NCBI GenBank assembly: GCA_933228675.1
Contig: OW121743.1
Coordinates: 59,762,081-59,826,080, forward strand
Length of the DNA stretch: 64,000 bases
Direction: 5' to 3'
Source of the DNA: Stomorhina lunata
Lineage: Eukaryota > Arthropoda > Insecta > Diptera > Rhiniidae
Made by a program: the position numbers and the translations under genes. The notes below the pieces were generated by a model, which was given only the letters and a program-made list of their open reading frames with translations, was not told the DNA's origin and ran no database searches. Positions 27,031-36,169 of the stretch are shown here, one piece after another; within the stretch, counting starts at the first letter, position 1, and every line of letters begins with the position of its first letter.

Positions 27031-28435
27031 AGTACCTGGTTGACCGAGCCTTGCTCGGAGCTTTATGATAAGCATTTTGAGGCAAATTTGAAAGTTTTTA
27101 TATATTTTATTTTATAAAGTTAATTTTGAATTATTTTATTTATTTTGTCCGACCAACACATAGTTTGCATAGTTTACAGTTTAACTCATTTTAATAATTT
27201 TGGAAGTTGGTCATACCAACAGAAACCTCCGTCGACTCATGCGCAACAACTTTGCTAAAGATTACAGTCTGATCAAATGCACAGTTTAGGATTTATTTCA
27301 TTTTAAGTAGTTTTCAGTGGCGCCACCTGAAGTTGTTCATACCAACTAAGAAACCTTCGTTTGCTTATGCGTAACAACTTTGCTTATGATTATAACATGA
27401 TCAAATGCACAGTTTACGATTTAATTCACTTTGAGTAATTTTCTGTGGCGCCACCTGTCGGACGTTGCTCATTCCAATTCATGAACCTTCGTCGGCTTAT
27501 CCGCAACAACTTTGCTGAAGATTATAGTATGATTAAATGCACAGTTTACGATTAAATTGACTTTGAGTAAATTTCAGTAGCGCCACCTGTCGAAATTTCT
27601 TCATACCAACAAAGAAACCTTCGTCGGCTCATGTGCAACAACTTTGCTAAAGATTGTAGCATGATCAAATGTACAGTTTACGATTTAATTAATTTTTAGT
27701 AATTTTCAGTGACGCCATCTATCGGAAATTAGTCTTATCAACTTGAAAACCTTCGCCGGCTTATCCGCAACATCTTCGCTAAAGAGCATAACATGATCAA
27801 ATGCATAGTTTACTATTCTATAAGGAACATACATACAGACAAACATTAATTTGTTCAAAAGGTATAACATTACTATTTTTTTCCCCTTTTTATCCCCTAA
27901 TTTCAAAAAGGTTCCATATGCATATTTGGTACTTCTTTGGTATCAATTGAATTCGGTACATTTTATTAAAACGCAGTTAAAATAATGTTTCTATTCATAT
28001 TACTTTTTGAGATGTTAAATTATCATTTTATCCCTTTTTTACCCATTTTGGCCCCAAAATCAAAAAAGCACCAAATACGTGTTTAAAGTTTCTTTCACAT
28101 CTATTGATTGCAGTACAAAGTTTCTTTCTATATTCCTTAGTTTAAAATATAAGAGTGGGTTAAAAAGGTAACAAAAAAACTATTTTCACCCTTTTTTACC
28201 CCTTATCGGCCATAGTTTCTGTCCGTTTATTTTCATAGCTGTTTAAAACATAATTTAAATTTTGTTTCTATACCTATTACTTAAGGAGATATAGCGTTTT
28301 CGATTTTTTCCCCTTTTTACCCGTTTTTAGCCTCTTCAAAGGTGCCAAAAGTCCCTTCTTCTTCGACCTATACATCAAAAAAGATACCCACTGTCCAAAT
28401 TTTATCAAAATCGTTAGAGCCGTTTTCGAGATAGT

Positions 28436-28440
<5 letters not shown>
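27031..28440. repeat. 1.38-kb dispersed repeat, copy B
   Basis: Same order of parts as copy A: hairpin at 27044-27058, ~128-bp subunits, the block with repeated AAAAAGTACCAAA-like phrases, and the end GAGCCGTTTTCGAGATAGTC at ~28415-28435. It differs by scattered changes and small indels, so the duplication is not very recent. Confidence 0.75.

Positions 28441-28510
<70 letters not shown>
28441..28510. repeat. (TA)n microsatellite
   Basis: About 35 TA units directly at the end of repeat copy B, a common arrangement at 3' ends of dispersed elements. The open frame over it is an artefact. Confidence 0.95.
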
Positions 28511-28514
<4 letters not shown>

Positions 28515-28569
28515 CATACAATTATTGCTCGTTTAAGAATATAAGATACATACAATTATTGCTCGTTTA

Positions 28570-29940
28570 AAGATATAAGACTAGGTCTTTATTGATGCAA
28601 TTTTTGGCTGAATATTAAATTATGCCTTTAATTAGAATATGAATTGATCTTATTCATACCTTCAAGTCTTAATTAGTTCAATTGTGGCCTCTATTTATCT
28701 AATAATTATGGCCTCAATTCTTATTATAAATATAAATATAAATCTTAACCGTAGATGGCAATATTTACTTACCTTAATGGCCTATATTTACAACATATTA
28801 AGGTCGAAGGCTTCGATCTTTTGCGCATATTCTCCAATTTCGTAGGTCAAGATTTGAAAGATTTTCCTGTACTTGATCTTTCTATTGAAGTTTTTAACGT
28901 CTTTTTATTCCAATTTTTCCAGAAGTGGGTTTCTAGCCCGAAGTCGCAATATAGCTTAACATTTAATTAAAAATAATTAATTGAATTTATTCTTTAACAT
29001 CAATCAATCGTTAATCTAAATTAGTTCAATTATGGCCTCAATCATATGGCTTAATTAGTCAAATTTAAGTCTCAACCGTAGATCGTAATCTAGCTACAAA
29101 TTGTAGACTTATTTTTAATTAATTGAGTTGAAGTTTCAATTGAATTTATTCTATTATAATTAGGCTTAAATCGTAAGTCATATTTTGTTGAATTCTGTCC
29201 TCAATCATAGGGCCATATTAGCCAAATTGAAGTCTCAGCCATGTGTCTTATAATAACTTTAAATATAAGTCTTAACGACTCCAATTTCAGCTAAAACTCT
29301 ACATTGAATTAATTAATTTAATTAAACAAGTAAAAGTACAGTTTAAACCATACGCAATAAATGGTCGAATTTTAAATTCATTTAAATATCTTAATTAGTT
29401 TATTTAATCTTTAATACTATATCTTATAATAGACCCAATAAATATTGACTAATCGTAGTATTATTTAATTCAATTGCATGTTTAATTGTGGAACTTATTT
29501 TGGCTTCACTCTGACATCTTAACTAGTTTAATTACATAAGTCTTATTTAGTTCAATTATAACCTCAATGGTTTGATATTCTATAGAATAAATCAAAGATT
29601 TTAATTAGTTAAATTATAGCCTTAATCGAAGCTCTTAATTAGTTCAAATAATGCTGCAATTATTAGTGTCAATTACAGGTCTTAGTTGTTTCTATTATAT
29701 TTTTTATCACAAGTTTTAATAAGTCTACACTTTATTAGTCTAATCTTGATAAGTCTAATCTTGATTAGTCTAATCTTAATTATTTTAGTCTTAACTATTC
29801 TAATTATATCCATCAATAGTGAAATTTAATTGGTCAATCGAATATTTCGTATAATTATTAATCTTGTTAAATTAATCTTAATTGGCTTAATTAGATAATT
29901 AATCATAAGTTCTAATTTTTCCAATTATGCCTTTAATTGA
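28570..29940 (-). repeat. 34-bp satellite, block 7 (inverted, strongly diverged)
   Basis: Scattered units such as CTTAATTAGTTCAATTATGG and AATCGTAAGTC continue the inverted family of blocks 5-6 with low regularity. An unrelated ~190-bp patch at 28755-28970 carries a 71-codon open frame of unknown origin. Confidence 0.6.
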
Positions 29941-31466
29941 GTCTTAGTCTATATCTTAGTCTATGTCTTAGTCTATGTCTTAGTCTATGTCTTAGTCTAT
30001 AGACTTAGTCTATGTCTTAGTCTATGTCTTAGTCTATGCCTTAGTCTATGTCTTAGTCTATGTCTTAGTCTATGTCTTAGTCTATGTCTTAGTCTATGTC
30101 TTAGTCTATGTCTTAGTCCATGTCTTAGTCTATGTCTTAGTCTATGTCTTAGTCTATGTCTTAGTCTATGTCTTAGTCCATGTCTTAGTCCATGTCTTAG
30201 TCTATGTCTTAGTCTATGTCTTAGTCTATGTCTTAGTCTATGTCATAGTCTATGTCTTATTCTATGTCTTAGTCTATGTCTTAGTCTATGTCTTAGTCTA
30301 TGTCTTAGTCTATGTCTTAGTCTATGTCTTAGTCTATGTCTTAGTCTATGTCTTAGTCTATGTCTTAGTCTATGTCTTAGTCTATGTCTTAGTCTATGTC
30401 TTAGTCTATGTCTTAGTCTATGTCTTAGTCTATGTCTTAGTCTATGTCTTAGTCTATGTCTTAGTCTATGTCTTAGTCTATGTCTTAGTCTATGTCTTAG
30501 TCTATGTCTTAGTCTATGTCTTAGTCTATGTCTTAGTCTATGTCTTAGTCTATGTCTTAGTCTATGTCTTAGTCCATGTCTTAGTCTATGTCTTAGTCTA
30601 TGTCTTAGTCTATGTCTTAGTCTATGTCTTAGTCTATGTCATAGTCTATGTCTTAGTCTATGCCTTAGTCTATGCCTTAGTCTATGTCTTAGTCTATGTC
30701 TTAGTCTATGTCTTAGTCTATGTCTTAGTCTATGTCTTAGTCCATGTCTTAGTCTATGTCTTAGTCTATGTCTTAGTCTATGTCTTAGTCTATGTCTTAG
30801 TCTATGTCTTAGTCTATGTCTTAGTCTATGTCTTAGTCTGTGTCTTAGTCTATGTCTTAGTCTATGTCTTAGTCTATGTCTTAGTCTATGTCTTAGCCTA
30901 TGTCTTAGTATATGTCTTAGTCTATGTCTTAGTCTATGTCTTAGTCTATGTCTTAGTCTATGTCTTAGTCTATGTCTTAGTCTATGTCTTAGTCTATGTC
31001 TTAGTCTATGTCTTAGTCTATGTCTTAGTCTATGTCTTAGTCTATGTCTTAGTCTGTGTCTTAGTCTATGTCTTACTCTATGTCTTAGTCTATGTCTTAG
31101 TCTATGTCTTAGTCTATGTCTTAGTCTATGTCTTAGTTTATGTCTTAGTCTATGTCTTAGTCTATGTCTTAGTCTATGTCTTAGTCTATGTCTTAGTCTA
31201 TGTCTTAGTCTATGTCTTAGTCTATGTCTTAGTCTATGTCTTAGTCTATGTCTTAGCCTATGTCTTAGTCTATGTCTTAGTCTATGTCTTAGTCTATGTC
31301 TTAGTCTATGTCTTAGTCTATGTCTTAGTCTATTTCTTAGTCTATGTCTTAGTCTATGTCTTAGTCTATTTCTTAGTCTATGTCTTAGTTTATTCTTAGT
31401 CTATGTCTCAGTCTATTTCTTAGTTTTTGTCTCAGTTCATGTCTTAGTCTATTTCATAGTCTATGA
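29941..31466 (+). repeat. 12-bp satellite, array 1 (TCTTAGTCTATG)n
   Basis: About 127 copies of a 12-bp unit, mostly identical, with single-base variants (TCCATG, GCCTATG, TCTGTG, TCATAG). The 3' edge is more diverged (31320-31466). The reverse complement of this unit makes array 2 at 36259-38834. Confidence 0.97.
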
Positions 31467-32717
31467 AATTTTGAATTTTGCGGTTTCCCTTATAACAATT
31501 TATTTATTCAAGTGTAAAATACACAAGTTAAAGTTACAGCAAAAAAAGTTCCCATTAAGCGAGAAGCAGTGAAAGGACCTCAGAATCGTATTACAAATGT
31601 AGGAGTTTTATTTATTATATAAAAAAATGTTTTATTAAAAATGACGTTTATTCTGAGGATATTATATGACGATAACAGTTTCGCTTCTTTAGCTTCAGCT
31701 AATACTTACACCCACATTTGAACTTTGTCTTCTAAATATAAATGTTTCATTTTTTTTTTTTCTACGAGTATATTCATGAATTAAATTTTTTTTGAAATTC
31801 AAGAATATTTAATGTCTAAGGGATTTAATTGTAAATCATTAAGGATTTAATACCAAATTATCCTAGAGATTTACAACAAATTGTAAATGAAGATTTTTCG
31901 TAAATTGTTGAGGGATTACTTTGTTTATATGTATTTTTAATTAGTTGGGGGGTGTTAGAGCGAAGAAAATCTTTCTTAAAGTGAAAATTTTAATTTATGA
32001 GATTTTTTTTTTAAATTGGGAATTCAAGGATATTTTTTAGGAAAGACACAAACCAGTTAATTTTTTTAATTATATTTCTGTGGCTTGGTGGTAAAAGGGC
32101 CAATGTCAATTTTCGGCTGTTTTGGGTTAATAACTGCATTAGAATCCCTTCTTTACCCTCTTTTATTTGCATTCAACATCTCATCTCTAACTTAACTCAA
32201 CAGATTTTTAGGGTTTTTCTGGGCAACATTACTATGAATTTATATAGAAAATAAAAACTTTAAATCAAAATTTCTATAAACTATATTTTTTGACATTGGC
32301 ACTTTTAGCACCAAAGCACAGATATTGTCTATTCAAACACATCTCTAACTATTTATTGATTTAATATTACACTCTATTCAAATCTTTAGAATAGTATTAA
32401 ATACTGCAAATACTTTAATTAGAAACTTTTATATTCTTATTTAAAATCTCAATATTCTTCATTCACACTTCGACCTCTTTCCCGACTCTAGTACAAAACT
32501 CATTCGTGCATCTTGGGGTGCATTTTCTTGTACAATCACTGAAATGAAAACTTTTAAACATACATTTTTTTTTTTAAGTTTCTTAACAATAACTGCGTCT
32601 ACAATCTATAAAAGTTGAATACTTGTCTTCCACTTGAGAAAACGGAAAAGGATGTATAGAAGACAAAAGTTACAAACCACACACATACACCAGCTAAGAC
32701 GCAACCCATCTATGTAT
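31467..32717. other. Unique AT-rich spacer
   Basis: No gene or repeat recognised between the 12-bp array and the hAT-like element. Confidence 0.5.
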
Positions 32718-33084
32718 ATTTACATCAGGGGTGCCCAAGCATTTGTTTTTGTAAAAGCGCTTCCCAGCTAGCATTTTCGGAAAATTTTCATCAAATAAGA
32801 GTCTTTTTTGACTCCACTGCACGATTAAAATGATCATTTATGATATCACTTATGAGTCAAAAATGATCTTTTTGTGTGAGAAAATGGTACCCCTTATGCG
32901 ACTCTTCAAAACGAGTCTTTAATGACTCGTTTTGCTAATTATAATATGACTGCACACATTTTGCTAGATTTGTAAAAAAAAAAAATAAAATTTTTTATTA
33001 CTCAACCCAGTATTTCTATTTTTAGAACATCTATTTTTAGAACAGTGAAGTTGCGTTAATAATTACAGATATTGATGTTGCCGA

Positions 33085-33125
33085 GACCGAGGATCGAACC
33101 TAGGCTGCTGAATACGCAGTCAGCA
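33085..33125 (-). other. tRNA-like B box fragment
   Basis: On the minus strand it reads CAGCCTAGGTTCGATCCTCG, a good match to the pol III B box GGTTCGANTCC, flanked by a short inverted stretch. No A box was identified upstream. It is part of the TIR element around it. Confidence 0.4.
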
Positions 33126-33384
33126 TTTTTCTTATTTTCTGATCATATTTGACTCTTTTTCGACTGCCGCGGACGATTAAAACAATCGAATATGCTATCA
33201 TTTTCGATTCGAAAAAGACTGTACCTTCGGGAGAAAATGGTACCCTAGCCGCGACTCCGTTGAGAGAATCTTTTATGAGCACCTTTATAAATCTTTTACG
33301 AGCCATTTTCGAGTCATTTTTGACTAAATTTTGATTATTTTTTCAGTTGATTCAAAAAAAAGTAACATTGCCTTTACAATTGTA

Positions 33385-34617
33385 ATGGGTGTTTTTTTTA
33401 GAGGTATAGAACTTCGAATTGAAATAAAACACAAGAAAATCGTTTTAATGTCCATCAATTTGGTTTTATTGGAAGGATAATTTTATGCCATTAATGTTTA
33501 AATATGATTTCGGGCATGTGGCCGCCGCGGCTGGCTCGAATAAAGCCAACTCTACAGGTCCAATTTTCAACTACTTTTTCGAGCATATGGGGCCGTATGT
33601 TGGCAATAACGCCACGAATGTTGGCTTCCAAGTCCCCTAACGCACGATCTTGATGGCCAATTGACAGGTCCATTCCGCGAAATTATGCGCTCATCGAATG
33701 TTTCCTTCAATAAATCAATTGTGACGTGCGCTGTGTGGCATGTAGCGCTGTCTTGTTGGAACCACAACTCATCCACATTCATGCCATCCAATTGGGGAAC
33801 AAAATAGTCGGTTATCATGGCTCTATACCGGTCTCCATTTATGGTAACTGACTCTCCAGCATTATTTCGGAAGAAGTATGGCCCAATGACTCCACCAGCC
33901 CATAGAGCACACCAAACAGTCAGTTTTTGTGGATGTAATGGCGTCTCAAGGGTCTCATGTGGATTCTCTTCACTCCAAATGCGGCAATTTTGCTTGTTGA
34001 CGTAGCCATTCAACCAAAAATGAGCCTCATCACTGAACAAAATTTTGCGATGAAAATCAGCATCGAGATCAATCTCATTTTCGGCCCATACACCAAAATC
34101 ACGACGCATTGCATGGTCTCGCGGCTTTAATTCTTGCACAAGCTGAATCTTGTAAGGTCGCAAGCCAAGATCTTTGCGCAAAATCTTCCATAAAGTTGAT
34201 GGACAAAGCTCCAATTGCTGTGCACGGTGGCGAATCGATTCATTCGGGTCCTCTTCAACACTTTGCTCTACAGCGGCAATTGTTTATTCGGTGCGCACTG
34301 TTCGACGTCGCTGCGGATGCGTATTATCACATAGAGTAAACGTAGTGCGAAAACGATCCATGGTTAACCGAATTAATTGCTCTGATGGACGATTATGTCG
34401 ACCATAAAATGGACGGAGCTTGCGGTAAACTTCGCGAACTGAACCATTATTTTCGAAATAAATTCGCACGATTTGCAAGCGTTGTTCTTTTGTCAACCTG
34501 TTCATGATGAAATGGCAAACCAAACTAAATATTAATCACTTGACAGCTGACAAAATGGCCGCCAGTTAAAAAAGTGATGCCAACTTAAAGTTCTATACCT
34601 CAATAAAAAACACCCGA
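33385..34617 (-). mobile_element. Tc1/mariner element, DD41D (rosa-like) type
   Basis: Inverted ends GGGTGTTTTTTTTAGAGGTA and GGGTGTTTTTTATTGAGGTA continue into TAGAACTT. TA lies on both sides (33383-33384 and 34618-34619). About 1.23 kb, the usual size for the superfamily. The single gene inside is on the minus strand and is broken. It is inserted in the element at 32763-35659, so it is the youngest of three nested layers. Confidence 0.85.
33491..34505 (-). pseudogene. Mariner-family transposase, broken
   Basis: Starting at ATG 34503-34505 the frame has an N-terminal helix-turn-helix (LTKEQRLQIVRIYFENNGSV), a premature TAA at 34284-34286, then in the same frame a second helix-turn-helix region (STLWKILRKDLGL), the first catalytic Asp in ILFSDEAHF and the second in WFQQDSATCH. 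After NWPSRSC (near 33640) the frame shifts; the C-terminal end EANIRGVIANIRP...EIIFKH is read in another frame. Compared with the family, about 20-25 codons around the third catalytic Asp are missing. Spacing to where that Asp would be suggests DD41D. It cannot encode an active enzyme. Confidence 0.88.
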
Positions 34618-34750
34618 TACATATGTAGAGTGTGTTTATACGAATTGAGTTACCTTAGAGATAGATAGAGTAGAGAGATAAAGTGTGGTGAAAAGTCTAT
34701 TATTTGAAGAAGTTCCGCTTTTTCTTGTTATTTTATTTATTTTTCATCGA

Positions 34751-34838
34751 CGGCCGCGACCGGGAATCGAACTCAGGCTAAGTATGATATGTTATGTTTA
34801 GTAGTCGGCGTGCTAACCCACTTAGCTAGAGCACCCAT
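34751..34838 (-). other. tRNA-derived (SINE-like) fragment with A and B boxes
   Basis: On the minus strand TAGCTAAGTGGGTTAGCACG matches the A box and GAGTTCGATTCCCGG the B box, about 45 nt apart. The acceptor ends do not pair, so it is not a working tRNA. A related A box (TGGCTTAGTTGGTTAGCACG) lies at 35187-35206 on the same strand. Confidence 0.55.
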
Positions 34839-35186
34839 TATCTATGCGCGTTAAAAAGTATTTCAAAACCAACACCATAGGAGTTACCTTTTTATCATCT
34901 AACTGTGCAAAATCTGTTTGCAAAATAGCGTTAAAAACTATCGAATTTCAATCCCTTAAATGTTTTTTAGGATTTTTAATGAATATGCGTTTTGTTATTG
35001 TATTTTTAAATAGTAAGTTTTAAAGCATAAGCGCGAATCTACTTCGATTAGTTTTTAAATTGCGCAGACGACTAATCGTTTTTTGGTCTTCCAAACTGAT
35101 TAAAAAAGACTCATTTTGCTGATTTTTAAAAAAATAGTCTTCTAAATGATGACTGGAGAATATGATATGTTATGCTTAGTAGTCGA

Positions 35187-35206
35187 CGTGCTAACCAACT
35201 AAGCCA
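35187..35206 (-). other. tRNA-like A box fragment
   Basis: Minus strand TGGCTTAGTTGGTTAGCACG with CGTCGACTACTAAGCATAAC after it, nearly the same as in 34751-34838. No B box follows before the sequence diverges. Confidence 0.4.
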
Positions 35207-35776
35207 CATTACCCATCACGAGATACGAGTGGTTTGTGGCATTTTTGTATCACCTAAAAATAGTTATATTACGTACATTTTTCAAGATTTTTTGTGCTAT
35301 TCTTAACTAGTCGCTTGCTAAGCGTATATGAGTCTTTTTGTAGACTTTTTTGATCACCAAACAGATTGCACACATTTTGCTGTTAAATAATCGCTTTCAA
35401 GGTATTTTCTGAGTCTTTTTATGTGGTATAAAAAACAATCGTATTAGGATCATTTGCACGACAAGATTTTGACTGCACACATTCTGCAAGAATTGTTTTT
35501 GCTTTTTTAAACTAGTCGTTTTCTTAGCGTTTTAAGGAGTCTCTTTGGAATATTTTTTGAATCACCAAGCTGATTAATCAGTTTTTGATCATCTATACGA
35601 ATCCCAAAAGACTCATTTTGCTGATATTATCGTCAACAATCACCAAATTGCTAGCTGGGTTAGCTTAGCTGTGTGTTTCAATACACAAACAACTTTTTCA
35701 TTGTACAAAAGGAAGTTGAGAGCAACAACACTTTCTTATGGTTTGCTCGTAAGCATTGAACTTTTGGGCACCCCTG

Positions 35777-36066
35777 ATTTGAATCCATCCTTCTTCTAAA
35801 TGATGTATGAATATTGATTGGTTAACCTGACACCACACAACATCAGCCTTAGACAGAAATAAATGACTACTACAAGACTTTTCTCTTAACTTTATTTATT
35901 TGTTCCTTTCCTCCTGTTTTATATCCTTTTCGATTTTAATTGATAGATATTTTTCCATATAAAAAAATAAAATATTAAATTTAATATTAATTAATTTTGT
36001 TCCCTATATTTTTTCATCTCTTTCCATGTTTCGTTTCGGTTGATTGGAATTGAATTTGTGGTGCAG
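35777..36066. other. Intron sequence upstream of the PDZ exon
   Basis: No repeat or gene seen. It ends in the pyrimidine-rich tract and GCAG acceptor of the Snx27 exon. Confidence 0.6.
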
Positions 36067-36169
36067 AAATGGTATAAGCGTTGAAGGTGCCACACACAAA
36101 CAAGTTGTTGATCTCATTAAATCCGGTGGTGATTGTTTAACATTAACCGTTATATCGGTAACACAACAA
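36067..36169 (+). CDS. Snx27: Snx27 exon: C-terminal part of PDZ domain
   Basis: The acceptor is gtgcag at 36061-36066 after a pyrimidine-rich tract, and the donor is GTAAGT at 36170. The first base finishes a codon begun in an upstream exon; then come 34 codons ending in phase 0. The peptide covers the last PDZ strands and the carboxylate-loop-facing helix. The His in the THKQVVDL helix is the residue that, in class I PDZ domains, contacts the Ser/Thr at position -2 of the ligand. The exon sits about 4.6 kb after a 12-bp satellite and only ~90 bp before its reverse-complement copy. Confidence 0.93.

Larger units (their letters stand above)
32763..35659. mobile_element. TIR element inserted in the hAT-like element
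   Basis: Ends are CCCAGCTAGCA in inverted orientation. The flanking hAT-like sequence compared with the empty copy at 53160-53200 places the insertion at GCGCTTAGC, with TT or TTA duplicated. Inside are repeated phrases such as GACTCGTTTTGC and ATTTTGCTGAT and three tRNA-like fragments. The same terminal CCCAGC and TTA target occur in the 180-bp element at 39055. A TTA target would fit PIF/Harbinger; this is inference. Confidence 0.6.
32726..35776. mobile_element. hAT-like element, nested host of other elements
   Basis: The ends are CAGGGGTGCCCAA, inverted and perfect over 13 bp, typical of hAT transposons. The flanks ATTTACAT and ATTTGAAT agree at 6 of 8 positions, as expected of an aged 8-bp target duplication. 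Its own body is short: the left ~37 bp and the right ~117 bp. The rest belongs to a second inserted element (32763-35659). A related copy without that insertion lies at 53115-53290. No transposase. Confidence 0.7.

Noticed and set aside
27706..27906. 66-codon minus-strand open frame in the 1.38-kb repeat
   Set aside because: Not open in the other copy (25653-27030) and without any recognised domain.
28755..28970. 71-codon open frame beginning MAIFTYLNGLYLQ
   Set aside because: No recognised domain, no splice context, and it lies in degenerate repeat; kept only as an unexplained patch.
34751..34838. A functional tRNA gene on the minus strand
   Set aside because: A and B boxes are good but the acceptor ends do not pair and the anticodon arm is disrupted.
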